Positions 36,108-48,215 of a stretch of DNA of 64,000 nucleotides are shown piece after piece. How positions within the stretch are numbered: position 1 is the first letter of the stretch; every line of letters starts with the position of its first letter. The position numbers were made by a program, and so were the translations under genes. A model generated the notes under the pieces. That model saw only the letters and a program-made list of their open reading frames with translations. It did no database searches and was not told the origin of the DNA. This stretch comes from Pseudisothecium myosuroides (taxonomy: Eukaryota > Streptophyta > Bryopsida > Hypnales > Lembophyllaceae): assembly GCA_951799445.1 (NCBI GenBank), contig OX637290.1, positions 3,536,501 to 3,600,500 on the forward strand, given 5' to 3'.

Positions 36108-37436
36108 CTAGGCAAGAAAGACAGCCAAGTCACGACGCTTGTGCGTTGCCAGCGACACAACGATGTCATCACGGATGGCATCTTGGACTTCAGGTCTCTG
36201 GCCTTCTTCATTTAGGCCTTTCGCTTGAAGACCCTCCATTCGAAGGATATCAAACAGCCTTTCCACGTCTTCATGAGACTACCCTAAGAGCATGTTGTGA
36301 AGAATGGCGCAGGTTGTGATCACATCAGGCAAAAAACTGACGTGCAAATCTGATTTGAGAAGAAGCTCTCGGAAACTCAACTTCAGGATGCCAAAGGCAT
36401 TTTCAACTACGCCTTTGCCGCGTCTCAACTTTTTGTTGAACAATGTCTTGGCCAATGGTAAATTGTTCCGCCCACGGTGCGGCACCATAAGCCAAGGTAA
36501 GAGGGGATAACCAGAATCCCCAAGTAAATATGGACTGAAGCCGTGGAAAGTAGTACCGGCATCCCATAATGTGCTCTGCATTGCTTTGTGATAAATTGAG
36601 GACCTCCGTAGAACACGAGAATCATTGGTTGAGCCGAGCATACCCAAATACAGGTCAAGGAAGCGTTTGTCACTGTCAACCACCGCTTGGCAATTTAGAG
36701 TGAAGCCTCCTGACTTAAAATAAAAATAATCGGCCGGCGCATGTTTTGGTTTGGAAATGTGAACATGAGTTCCATCAATGGCCCCAAGCACCCCAGGAAG
36801 CCCACAAAGCCGTTTGAAGCCAGCCTCCGTGTCCAAAAGTTTCTGACCAGTTGGCCACGAAATCTCATTGCGGAGAACAATGTTCATTGACTGCACAACT
36901 TCACGAAGCACCAAGGAGACTGTACTTTGTCCAATAGCGAACATTTTGCTGCATATGAGTAAACTTGCTCGATGGATGAGCTTGAATAGTGCACACGCTA
37001 CCTTCACAAGAATTGGGATTGCAAGTCTGTACTTGGTGTTTTTCTTCAAAAGACGGGGCTTCAGCACGTTCGCCAATGCTAGCACTGCGGGTTTAGTCAT
37101 TCGGAACAATCTAATCCACCGTTCGTCATCGTACTGTTCCAGCAAGAACCGTGAGAATCAAGCAGTCGACCTTGGCTTAACCCAAAAGCGAAGCTCTTCA
37201 TCTAAAAGGCTAAATATGTTGCATAGCCGGAAACTGTGCAATGTAGCACGCGTGAAAGCCTCCATCTCGTCCGAAGAGGCTAGGCATGGTAATTCGACCA
37301 GGCTGAATTCCTCGCCAGTGCTGTCGTCGGAGTCCTCCATCGTCGCCAACTCCAGAGCTCTATTCGCAGTTAGAAGGAGGAGGAGCACTGCAGACGCCAT
37401 TGACGTGAAGGTCGCAGGGTCGCTGAAGAAGTCCAT
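36108..37436 (-). pseudogene. PIF/Harbinger DDE transposase (HARBI1-like), broken
   Basis: On the minus strand the frame runs from the ATG at 37436 to TAG 36108-36110, about 440 residues. It is interrupted by TGA at 37158-37160 (just after RSTA, before FSRFLLEQYDDERW) and by TAG at 36279-36281 (after HNMLLG, before SHEDVERLF). DDE_Tnp_4 hallmarks are present: GAIDGTHVHI (first Asp), GSTNDSRVL, LLGDSGYPL (second Asp) and GVVENAFGILK (Glu). The upstream helix-turn-helix region contains FAIGQSTVSLVLREVV. Catalytic residues are intact, so only the stops silence it. HARBI1-type proteins cut and join the element ends and need the Myb-like partner encoded at 33663-35156. Confidence 0.85.
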
Positions 37437-39204
37437 TCTTCCCCGTCACTCCTGTTACCTGCAAAATTGAAGGGGCTCCAGGCTTCCAGCCATCGTTAGC
37501 GTCAATCCAGCAAAGGCCCAAAATGAGACGTGCTAACAATCGTTTGGCGTCCAGAGAGAAGGGTTGCTCCTAAGCCCTAAAAAAAAGTCAAAGGTGGCAA
37601 CCGGACGAGCTAATGCAACTAAACCATCGCCAAAGACTGCTTGAAATTTAAAAAAGCGGAGGAATTAACCCCAGCGACAATGCCAGTAGAACCCAAAGTG
37701 ACAACCGAAAATGAGATCACCGATTAGAACACAATGCCCATTGACGACAGAGTGAAGAGAAAAGAAAACCGTAGTCGAGGAAATTCCATACCTGCACTTG
37801 CGATGATTGCCTCCTCAAACGCACCCCAAGAAATCCTGAAAGTTGACAAAGCCGTTGCCAACGGAGCTTCTTCTACCGAACTATAGCGAAGTAGATTTCC
37901 AAAAAAGACCAAAACGCAGAACAATACCCATAATTGCAAAGCACAACATGCCAAAACCATGCCAGAAAGAATCACCAGTTTCACCACCGTCTCGTTGAAG
38001 CGGATTTCAAAAGTCCAAGTGTAGCGGCTGCAGGATTGAAGAAGAAAATGAGGATCTTGACAACAACATCGAGCCGCGTGAAGGGGGCCCACTCCCAGCC
38101 GTAAAACCTGACCGTAACAGCTGTCCTCTGGTGTGAACGGCCGGTGTCAAGTCACTTTTAATTTCTCGCTTGCCACGTAATTTCACTATTTCAGTACTAT
38201 AGATGTGAACAACGTCGGAATTAGAGGGCGGTGCAGTTACTCTATTGTTCCCACTGCTAGGTCCGAAACAAGACGAATGGTATGGTTTATCCCTCTGACA
38301 CATTTGACACAATCTTATGTTTTACGCCCGATTCTTTGTAAGGCCGGGTCTGAACATACCATTAGAGAGGCTGATGCATGCCTATCCAGCTATTTATCTA
38401 GCTTCTTGTTGCAATGTCTTCTAGAGCTGCTCAAGTGCGAGGATTCTTGATATCTGACTCTATGAGCAACAAACTTTACTATGCATGTTGCATTTGGCTT
38501 TAAACTCTTGTCTGTTCATATACTTTTTCTGCGATGATGAGTTAGATGTTGTGAATAAGATTCTAGACCCGACTCTAGGTAAACAGTGATTCAAATTTTA
38601 CCATTTGTTTATTTCAATTTTAGCGAATTAAGTGGCTTTGCCCCTGCATCTTCTGAGTCATATTTTTCCCTTTGAAATGCCCGGTGATCGACTATGAGGC
38701 AGGTATGCATTGCAAAGGCCTTGCATCAGGAACTTACTAAGATGAATTGTGTGACTATTGCTGCAACTGTGTGATTTGCTGCAACAGTCATGATGAGGTC
38801 GTGAGGTAGGAGGCTGGGTATGCAGCGTTGGAGTGGAACTAAGCTGCCTTCACCCTACGGTTTCCACCAGTCCTTGCATTTTACATGATGGAAAGGTAAC
38901 TACAGTACTTACTCACATTCCTTTGTTATTCTTTCTTTAAATGGTATCAATTGTTCACACATTATTCATTTGACTGTTGACAGTATGACCAGTTTGAATA
39001 GCTGGTTGCAAATTGCCGACAAGTTTTTAACTTCTTTGCGAGCAAGTACTGTTATCAAAATTAGAAACAAACTATCTGCACTGACTATTTCACATGTTAG
39101 AAAGTTAAATTCGAATTCATTTGATTTGTGATTAGAAATTGGATTTTCTTCATTGCAATAGTAACATACTTGTAATCTTTGTTAACATCTTTCCAAGTGA
39201 CACG
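37437..39204. other. Upstream region of the Harbinger nuclease and spacer
   Basis: A minus-strand frame at 37724-38092 is hydrophobic in its middle but has no recognised content; it may be leader sequence. 38200-39200 shows nothing definable. Confidence 0.4.
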
Positions 39205-39206
39205 TA

Positions 39207-40600
39207 CAGTAAGGTCTACTTCATTTACGAATTTTTGAAATCGCAGGGAAAGAAATTTCACATCTACCAACTTTGACAGCCTCCCGAGGGCTCAAAAATT
39301 GGTCTTTCATCATGAAATTTTTACCACAACTTTATCATTAAGTTAATTATATGTGTGACAAATTTAAAGGCCAAATGATTTACACAAAAAAAGATATTCA
39401 AAATCTCTCAACATGTGTAGCTGTGAAAAAAATTTCACTACTGCCAACTTTGACACCCTCCCAAGGACTGAATTTTTTTTCTTTTTCTATGAATCTTTTT
39501 ATATAGAACCATCTATATGTTGATTACATGTGTGAAAAATTTCAAGTCCAAAAGCCCCCTACAAAAATAGATATTCAAAATCTCCCAACATGTATATTTG
39601 TGAAACAATTTCACTACTACCAACTTTGACACTACCCCAAGGGTTGAAAAATTGTTTATTTACCATGAAATCTTTATGATGAAATCATCTCTATGTTAAT
39701 AACATGTGTGCCAAATTTCAACTTCAAAAGATTTACACAAAATCAAATATGCCAATTCTACCAACATGTGTAGTTGTGAGAAAAATTTCACTACTACCAA
39801 CTTTGACACTATCCCAAGGGCTGAAAAAAAACCATTTTACTATGAAATTTTTGGCATGAGATCATCTCTATATTGATAAAATGTATGCCAAGTTTCAAGG
39901 TCAAAAAATTTACCGGAAAAAAGATATTCTAATTCTACCAACATGTGTAGTTGTGAGAATGACTTTCTACATCCATGTGAAATTTTAACCCAAAAAATGA
40001 CACTATCCCAAGGGCTGAAATTTTTTTTCTCACAACTACACATGTTGGTAGAATTGGCATATTTTTTTGTGTGTAAATCTTTTGAACTTGAAATTTGGCA
40101 CACATATTATTAACATAGAGATGATTTCATCATAAAGATTTCATGGTAAATAAACAATTTTTCAACCCTTGGGGTAGTGTCAAAGTTGGTAGTAGTGAAA
40201 TTGTTTCACAAATACACATGTTGGGAGATTTTGAATATCTATTTTTGTAGGGGGCTTTTGGACTTGAAATTTTTCACACATGTAATCAACATGTAGATGG
40301 TCCTATAAAAAAATTCATAGAAAAAGAAAAAAAATTTAGTCCTTGGGAGAGTGTCAAAGTTGGCAGTAGTGAAATTTTTTTCACAGCTACACATGTTGAG
40401 AGATTTTGAATATCTTTTTTTGTGTAAATCATTTGGCCTTTAAATTTGTCACACATATAATTAACTTAATGATAAAGTTGTAGGAAAAATTTCATAGTGA
40501 AAGACCAATTTTTGAGCCCTCGGGAGGCTGTCAAAGTTGGCAGATGTGAAATTTCCTTCCCTGCGATTTCAAAAATTCGTAAATGAAGTAGACCTTACTG
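39207..40600. mobile_element. Foldback TIR element, copy F2
   Basis: Ends CAGTAAGGTCTACTTC and its exact complement, flanked by TA (39205-39206, 40601-40602). Four clear units of about 177 bp lie in the left arm, marked by CAACTTTGACA at 39268, 39444, 39621 and 39798, and mirrored units lie in the right arm. The interior is closely related to F1 while the outermost 30 bases differ. The short central segment is in the opposite orientation to that of F1. Confidence 0.85.
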
Positions 40601-40680
40601 TACATTAATTAGGGGTATTAGAGTGCTTGTATATATGTACTTGGAATTCTTCTTCATGTGTGTGTCATATTTGACACATA

Positions 40681-40910
40681 TTAACCCTGTAAGGACGCGG
40701 GGGGTGACCTTGGAAATCATGCATTGTATAACCGTGAGAATCATTGGAATAAAAAAATCCAAAAGTACTCATTGGAAGTCAAGCTACTGTAGATGTTCTC
40801 CACTTTCTACAAAAAACTCCAAGGATGAATAGTTGTAGTTCTGTCCTACATTGGAGAATCCCTTGTCATTCATCGAACACTTATGGTCCGCGGCGTCCTT
40901 ACTGGGTTAA
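40681..40910 (+). mobile_element. TTAA-flanked MITE, family B, copy 2
   Basis: 230 bp with good inverted ends TTAACCCTGTAAGGACGC and GCGTCCTTACTGGGTTAA. The interior matches 1929-2162. It is the best preserved copy of the family here and lies only 80 bases from F2. Confidence 0.8.
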
Positions 40911-41091
40911 GGTAGAGTGAGCAATTAGCGAGCAGATTTACTGACAACCATGACTGTGTGTCAGAGTCAGTGACGTCTGATTTTGTAGTCACATACACAT
41001 GGATGTCGTTCAAGGATGACATTTGAATGTATATATATATAATAAAACACAATAAACGTTCTGCACCCATATATTGAGTGTTTTGAAAACT

Positions 41092-41252
41092 CAAAATATT
41101 TTTGGTTTTGTATGAATTCAAGCTAAATGCTTGGTTCATTTTTTTTCATTTTTTTTGGGTGTTTTGTAATATAACAAAACACATAAAAAAAAATGAAAAA
41201 AAAATGAACCAAGCATGTAGCTTGCTTTCATACAAAACCAAAAACATTTTGG
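41092..41252. repeat. Hairpin with stem of about 75 bp
   Basis: 41092-41167 pairs with 41174-41252 (TTGGTTTTGTATGAATTCAA against its near-complement, and GAACCAAGCAT), leaving a loop of about 6 bases. The outer flanks continue to pair weakly. Confidence 0.75.
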
Positions 41253-41256
41253 ATTT

Positions 41257-41874
41257 TCAAGTGAAAAGACAATTCTATATATACACATGGGGTGGTAGGA
41301 GGTAGAACAACCCATGTGGGATAAATATTTTAGAATTTGTAGTTTCTCAAGCATTCAAAGTTAAGTAAAAAATAAAGAAATGTGTTAAAAGTAGAATTTT
41401 AGACCACATTTAGGCATAGTAGAATAAGTTTTCTTAAAAAACTTTGAACTACAAAAAGTTGGTAAATGAAGATAAGTTTCACCTCCAAAAATCCGTTTGG
41501 CATTTTGAATCTCCAATCAAAAGTTATGGAAAAATTTGAGAGAGGGTTTGCAATGGCCCTTTTTTCTTTAACATTTTAAAAAACCCTCTCTCAAATTTTT
41601 CCATAACTTTTGATTGGAGATTCAAAATGCCAAACGGATTTTTGGAGGTGAAACTTATCTTCATTTACCAACTTTTTGTAGTTCAAAGTTTTTAAAGAAA
41701 ACTTATTCTACTATGCCTAAATGTGATCTGAAATTCTACTTTTTACACAATTCTTTATTTTTTACTTAACTTTGAATGCTTAAGAAACTACAAATTCTAA
41801 AATATTTATCCCACATGGGTTGTTCTACCTCCTACCACCCCATGTATATATATAGAATTGTCTTTTCACTTGAA
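41257..41874. mobile_element. Near-perfect 0.6-kb foldback
   Basis: The arms 41257-41549 and 41581-41874 are complementary with only a handful of mismatches; the loop is about 31 bases. No coding capacity and no obvious target duplication were found. It is probably a foldback MITE, and the high identity suggests it is young. Confidence 0.85.
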
Positions 41875-42281
41875 GAACCAATCAAGTTACTGATGGAAAA
41901 TGATTGTATAGCATTATTCATTGGATTCTTTGCCAACATCTTCTACAAATATTTGTTGATTTGTATGTCGGGTCCTAAAATTAACAGAAAGAAATGGAAC
42001 TTACTGTAATGTATTGCCACTATCCCTGTACGCAAACTTACATTAATTATTTGAGGATGAATTTCGTGGATGAGGACACGAGAGAGGTAAAGGCAGCCTC
42101 TCTGAAGGCTACTGAATGTTATGTAATCTGAATGTCGTAGTGTTGAACACTCTAAAAATAAGGGTAACTATTTACAATTTATTATCTACTGTAGATATAT
42201 TCAGAACATTTTTTGTATATACGCTCACATGGTTTTAGTTGATCCTACCTTTAGGGCTGTGCGGGTCAGTCTACTGGTAAT

Positions 42282-42360
42282 ACCCCCTGTTTCTGAATAA
42301 TACCAGTGTTTCCTTTGTAAAACACAAAGGAAACACTGGTATTATTCAGAAGCAGAGGGT
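42282..42360. repeat. Small hairpin, 37-bp arms and 5-base loop
   Basis: ACCCCCTGTTTCTGAATAAT… pairs with its complement ending at 42360 with about two mismatches; the loop is AAAAC. The size and shape are like a plant small-RNA precursor or a tiny foldback MITE. Confidence 0.75.
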
Positions 42361-42679
42361 GTATATCTGATATATACGATATGGCTATAAGTTTCACTGC
42401 AGTAGTGAGGTGGAAGCACTTTTAAACATACTGTAGAAGTGACTTGTAATTGGAAGCGATTTTGAACCTATATGGAATTCTTCTTTCTGAAAGTCCGCTG
42501 TCGGTATACAGAAATGATAGTCAGGTTATACGGGTCCAAGTGACAACATTGAAGCTTAGGTTATGTCGGTGGCATTGCTGTGAAAGATCAATTTGAGTGA
42601 TGTGCAGTAAAATAAAGCATCAAGCAATTGGTAAAAAATGTATTGCTGTTAGCAGGACCCGCCTGTGATAAACAGACTC

Positions 42680-43295
42680 TTAACCCCTAAATGCCCAAGG
42701 CACCCAAATCTGGTGTTTGCAAAACTTTGAAGTTAAATAAAACCTAACCAAGTTGCTATTTTTAGTAGTTTATATTTTTAGAAAGTTCTTCTTGAAGTCT
42801 AATTTTAGCACCAAAAATCCGATATTGAAAATAAATGATAGTGATTTTTCTATTCAAGTTTCTATACAAGGGTACCCATTGCAATCTTGACTTCCTGTAG
42901 TGTTGAGAGCTCTTGGAGAAAAAATCACATTCAAAATTCATTTAAAAAAATTGTGGAGTAGATTTTAAGAAGCCATAAATTGATCGGGGTTATACAAGTT
43001 AGGCCCTTTAACCTCATATTTTTTTGATCACCAACTTTTTAGATTTGACTCATGTAAAGAAGATTGAAAGATTTTTGCAGTTTTAGCACCCTCATGGTCA
43101 AACATTATAATCTTTCACTCCATAAGTGATATTGTTGTGTTTTTTTTTCCTATGAGATCTCTAACATGTCTAGTTTAAATTTGTACGGTTACAATTCCAA
43201 AAAAATTGATACAACTTATCAAAATGTTGGCATTTTGTTCAAATTAGAGCAAAATCCAAGAAGCCCAAAACAGGCCTTGGGCATTTAGGGGTTAA
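42680..43295. mobile_element. TTAA-flanked element, family T, copy T3
   Basis: Starts TTAACCCCTAAATGCCCAAG and ends CTTGGGCATTTAGGGGTTAA, a perfect 20-base inverted end. The interior matches T2. It is 616 bp and non-coding. Confidence 0.85.
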
Positions 43296-43813
43296 TATAC
43301 ACCCACCATTAAATATAAATGGTTGGAGTTTATTCTCTTTGTATTGCTCTCGGCTTAGAACACTGCTCATACAAGGTGGACCCACCATACCGTCAAAGTG
43401 GCACTTGGAATACCACCATACTGTCAATCGAATGACCCCACCTTGGGTATGACAGGTGACCAATTCATCGTGAGGTGATCCTGAGCGCCGAAGAAGCTAG
43501 TTTGAAGCTAGGACAGTTTAAATTTTCAAAGAGTAGAAAATAGGTGTTCTAAAACTTACAATTAGAGCTTGATGAATAGTGGCAGTACATGTAGGCTAGA
43601 GATGGCAAGATGTCTATTTTAGAAAGGTGATGGTTTTAGGTGTAAATACTTAGTATCCTTTCCAGTGGTGTGCCACTCATTGTCTGCATTTTTATGGACT
43701 AAGTAATTGCAAAGCAAGCCAAGTTATCAAAAATAATCGCCGGTTAGGACCTACTCTCGTACTGGACATAATGTCAATGTTAGAGAGTTGAGCCGTTTGA
43801 CTTCTTTGATTGC
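43296..43813. other. Spacer, no gene seen
   Basis: No element border or exon was recognised. Confidence 0.5.
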
Positions 43814-44730
43814 TTAACCCCTAAAATACCAAGGCATTTTCTCACTATGGAAAACCACTGAAAACTGCCATTTCTATTGCAATCCCTCAAAAAACAAAAA
43901 AAAAACCATTTTTTTAAAGAATCTAACCATAGGATCTTGTACTTCACTTGTCTCAAATCGTGTGGTAAAAATTTCAAGAAATTTGATCGTTCCGATTGGA
44001 AGATATTAGCATTCAAAGTTGGGAAAAAAAGTTTTTTGAACTGTTTCTTGCAATTTCAAATGACTTTGACGGCTATTTGTGGATTTTTTTTGCACTACAC
44101 AACATAAAGTTAAATTTCTTTATGTTGAACATTTGAGTTGAGAGTGGGGGAAATTTTTTTTAGCATATCAAAACTTGATTTTCACATGTAAAAAAATTGT
44201 CAAGTAGAAGTAGGTCCAAAATTGATCAAAACACTTAATTGTTAATAGCTCTTAGATGGAATTAAAATACCATAATCCCAATGGTGGAATTGTTCTTGCA
44301 AACAAACTTGACCTCATCAAAAAAAAATTGAAAAAATTTGAAAATTGCATTCAAAAATGAATTCTATAAGTTGTTTTTTGACGAAAATGCTTAAATTGCC
44401 TGAAAAACAAGATTGTCCATAACTTTTTCATTACTAGTCCAAATAGAATGAATCAAAGATTCAGATGTAGACAAAAACATGATTTTCAAGAATTAATTAA
44501 TTAATTTTAAAATCACTTTTTTTTTTCCTGCCCGAAAAATTGTTTTTTTGCTTTAGAATGGCATAACTTTTTCTCCCAAGCACCAATTGAAAAAAAAATT
44601 ATATTTTCAGAAAGCTAATGTGATTTCCTATCTTCCAAAAAAGTTTCAAAAAATTAGGTCAAAATTTGAGGCCACATGGGCCTGCCCGAAATCTCAAGTG
44701 TCCCCCGAGGGGACTTTGGTTAGGGGTTAA
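43814..44730. mobile_element. TTAA-flanked element, family T, copy T6
   Basis: Starts TTAACCCCTAAAATACCAAG and ends ACTTTGGTTAGGGGTTAA. 917 bp, with an interior similar to T5 (AAAACTGCCATTT, AATGGTGGAATTGTTCT-like stretch, TGCCCGAAA). Non-coding. Confidence 0.75.
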
Positions 44731-46109
44731 CCAATCAAAAATGCCACAACACCGAAAGTCTCTTACAATTAGATTATGTTAGGTGGATTCGCACTCATTA
44801 AGTTAATACCGGTTGCTAGTAGTAGAGATTCCTCTCAAATTTCTCCAAGTGCCACATCAATGAAATTTCTACTTTATGTCCACCTTGTTGAAAATTTGCC
44901 CAAGGAAAGCAGTGAGCATTATTAGTCTTAATCTGCCTCTCTTTAACCAATCAAAACATGCTACAACAGCGAAACTCTCCTACATTGACATTATGTTGAA
45001 TATTATTATGGGACTAGAATACCGTATGTTAGGGTCAAATTCATCATACCCCATACAAAATCATTTCTTTTGGAGTTGAATTATCTTTCATTAAATGGAT
45101 TTAAAATTTGGAATTTCATTTTACAAGATTTGAAATATTTCACAAACTTTAATAGTAGGGTCTTCACAGCTTAGTAAGTTAGCAAAAGGACTAGTTAAGT
45201 TTCAATCCCTTTTAAGGAATACAATCTCTCTTCAAGAAAGGGAAAAAGAGACTAAACTTATATATTCTATGGATTTTTTACATTTAAGGTAGATGCACCC
45301 ATAGTTGATCACGACCCATAGCCAACCTATAGGGGGCACTATTTCCAACCAAGGTTGAAAAGCTTGGAATGTCTTTTTTCAAGGTTGGGACTAATAAGGT
45401 TATGACACATGTCCAGAGTAGTGAGGAAGAAAGTAGGAAATAGTGAGTGGGAAAGTAGTTTTTTAGATGATCAGAATTGGAAGACTCTAGACATTGGCTA
45501 CTAGTTTAGACAAGTTTTTGACTCCCAAATTTCATAGTAACTTCAATTTTGCAAATAAAACTACAAAAATTTGGGATTCCCCATATTTCTTATCTTTCTA
45601 CATGAAAAAAATTCCTACGCCTTAAACTGCTCATTACTTGATGCAAAATCCCTTAAGTTATTGGAAATAGATACTTCTACCTTATAAAGTGATCACCTTG
45701 GTATATATATCATTTTTCATTTTTCATTTTTCATTGGGTTTTCTTTAGGATTCCAATTATTCTCATTAATACTTTCTACACATTTCAATTATGCCTTGTT
45801 GTAATTTTTGAAAATTTCATTACATGCCATATATAATTAAATTTTGAATTATTTTTTAACGAATCTGACCCGAGCGTAGGGTAGAAGATGATCAGGAATG
45901 ATTCAGTTCAGAGGAGCTTGAGAATATGGTAAACATGGCCCACTTGTGCTTATATCACGGCACCACCTGTACTGACTCTCTAATCATTATATTTAATTTA
46001 TTATTCATTTCTTTCTTTTCGTTGAAAAGTGACGGTGCTATTTATTAGGAGTATTCATTTCTGAATCGACCGACTTTGGAACCACCCAGCGTGCGACGCC
46101 CTAAAATTG
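44731..46109. other. Intergenic DNA, no gene seen
   Basis: Includes a short CATTTTT repeat near 45714-45735. No exon or element end could be supported until the Mutator-like terminus. Confidence 0.5.
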
Positions 46110-46225
46110 AGGTTCAGGGTCGGGGACCCTCGTCTTCAGGCAGCCTCGAGTTCGAGGAAGGGCTCCCTCCATCTGGGCCCTTCAGATGGAGGGACGGCCA
46201 AGATGGAAGGGTGGGGGAAGGGTGG
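46110..46225 (+). repeat. Left terminal inverted repeat of the MULE
   Basis: Pairs with 53225-53345. It holds two internal palindromes, CCTCGAGTTCGAGG and CCATCTGGGCCCTTCAGATGG-like (the latter split by GGGCCC), possible transposase binding sites. Confidence 0.75.
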
Positions 46226-46599
46226 TTGCTTGGGTGGGGAGTAATGGTGGAGGGAAGGGTTTGTGAGGGCGTGCTAATTGCTGATTTAGCCTGACAACCT
46301 CGTTTTGCGAGCATGGTCAGTAAACTAGCTTTCATCATGGTGGGACATTAAAATTGATTTGCTTCTTGATTTTGGTTAGGGGTAGTTAGCTTCCTCTTAA
46401 TTTTGCTTCTTCCTTGCTTGTTGCTCATTTGGGTAGGCTTTGGGTGGTCTTCCAAACATTGAAACTCACATACAACCATTTCGACCAGCTGATGGGGGGG
46501 GCCTGCCGAATCCCACAGAGAGTACTATGAGGGGAGTGGTGGTGCCTCTCCTCATAGAACGTGGTGGTGGTGATGGCCACCTTCACCATGGGTGAAAAT

Positions 46600-47060
46600 T
46601 AAAATTTTGGGGTGATGGTAGTGGTGACCGTCACCACCATCCAAAAATTAAACATGGGAAGGATGGGAAGGATGGGAAGGTGGTGGTGACCGTCACCACC
46701 ACCCAAAAATTAAACATGGGAAGGATGGAAAGGTGGTGGTGACCATCACCACCACCCAAAACTTGGACATGGGAAGGATGGGAACGTGGTGGTAACCATC
46801 ACCACGACCCAAAACTTGGACATGGGAAGGATGGGAAGGTGGTGGTGACCGTCACCACCACCCAAAAATTGGACATAGGAAGGATGGGAAGGTGGTGGTG
46901 ATGGTCACCACCACCCAAAAATTGGACATGGGAAGCATGGGAAGGTGGTGGTGACCGTCACCACCACCCAAAACTTGGACATGGGAAGGATGGGAACGTG
47001 GTGGTGACTGTCACCACCATCCCAAAATTAAACATGGAAAGGTTTAGGGTGACCGACACC
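46600..47060. repeat. 53-bp tandem array in the MULE 5' region
   Basis: About eight units of CATGGGAAGGATGGGAAGG followed by the palindrome GGTGGTGACCGTCACCACC and a CCCAAAAATT link. More irregular GGTGGT/ACCACC inverted motifs continue to about 47470. Confidence 0.85.
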
Positions 47061-47570
47061 ACCACCACCACCCAAAGTTGGATATTGAAAAGATAGTGGT
47101 GGCTACATAAATTGAAAATTAGCATGGGGGTGGTGGTGAATTCACTACCACCAAAAATGAAACATGGAGGAGGTGGTGGTAATGGCCACCACCGCAAAAT
47201 AAAAAATAGCATGAAAATGTTAATGACCGATTAAAATTTGGACACATGGGGGTAGCACATCTCAGTCAAAAGGCTAGTGGTGACCACTACCACTTTCAAC
47301 TAAACGAACATGTGGTAGGGTTACCACTGGTTCTGAAGTGAAGGTGTTCACCACCACTACTTCAAAAAAATTGGCCATGTGGTGAAAGTCACCACATGTA
47401 CATTTTATTTGAAGTAGTGGTGGTGAGCACCACCTCTTCAAAACCGGTGGTAACCTTCACCACATGTTCAATAATTTTGAAGTGGATAAGGGCACCACTG
47501 AGGCAATATATTGGGCGGGGCCGCCACCACTTGCAAAAATTCAAGCATGTTGTTTAAAGCACCATCAGGG

Positions 47571-47985
47571 TAAAGGGTGGTGGTCTCCGCCACCTCTTTG
47601 CTAAAATTTGAGCATTTGAGGGTGAACCACCATAGGGGCAAAGGGGTGGCAGTCTCTGCCACCTCTTTGCCAAAATTTGAGCATTTGAGGGTAAACCACT
47701 ATAGGGGCAAAGGGGTGGCGGTCTCCGTCACTCCTTTGCCAAAATTTGGGCATTTGAGGGTAAACCACCATAGGGGCAAAGGGGTGGCGGTCTCCGCCAC
47801 TCCTTTGCCAAAATTTGAGCATGTGAGGGTAAACCTCCATAGGGGCAAAGGGGGGGCGGTCTCGGCCGCTTTTTTGTTCAAATTTTTGGGATGTGCTTTA
47901 AAGCACCATCGTATCAAAGGAGGGGGCAAAGACCGCCACCATTTATCAAATATTGGACATGTGCTTTAGGGCACCATTGGGGCAA
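47571..47985. repeat. 69-bp tandem array in the MULE 5' region
   Basis: About six units with the palindrome GGTGGCGGTCTCCGCCACC, then CTTTGCCAAAATTTGAGCAT and CACCATAGGGGCAAAGG. Because 69 is a multiple of three, one frame (47577-47969) stays open by chance as a 23-residue repeat. Confidence 0.85.
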
Positions 47986-48215
47986 AGGGGTCTTTGGAAT
48001 AAAGATTCCACTATTAGTTATATATGAATGAAATGTGATGGGATCATTATGATGGACAGTTTGATGTGGTCATTTTGGATTTTTATGAAAATTTGGAGTT
48101 GTTTGTTTCATATTAACCTTATTGTGTGTTGGTTGTGCAGATATAACAACTAATTTTGATAGAAATCAAGAGGATGGTTGGATTGGAAGTGGGCTGAAAG
48201 TGACGGTGGAGGGCA

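Larger units (their letters stand above)
33663..37436. mobile_element. Core of a decayed PIF/Harbinger transposon
   Basis: Convergent Myb-like and nuclease genes in the classical arrangement. The true ends are outside this core, but no reliable terminal inverted repeat or 3-bp TWA duplication could be identified in 32.9-38.2 kb. Confidence 0.75.

Noticed and set aside
36868..37470. 200-codon plus-strand frame
   Set aside because: It is antisense to the Harbinger nuclease, which has clear DDE motifs.
37724..38092. 122-codon minus-strand frame upstream of the Harbinger nuclease
   Set aside because: Hydrophobic but with no family features; overlapping frames on the other strand are equally open, so it is probably leader sequence.
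47577..47969. 130-codon open frame with 23-residue repeats
   Set aside because: It exists only because the 69-bp tandem unit is a multiple of three; it lies in the MULE subterminal array and has no start context.
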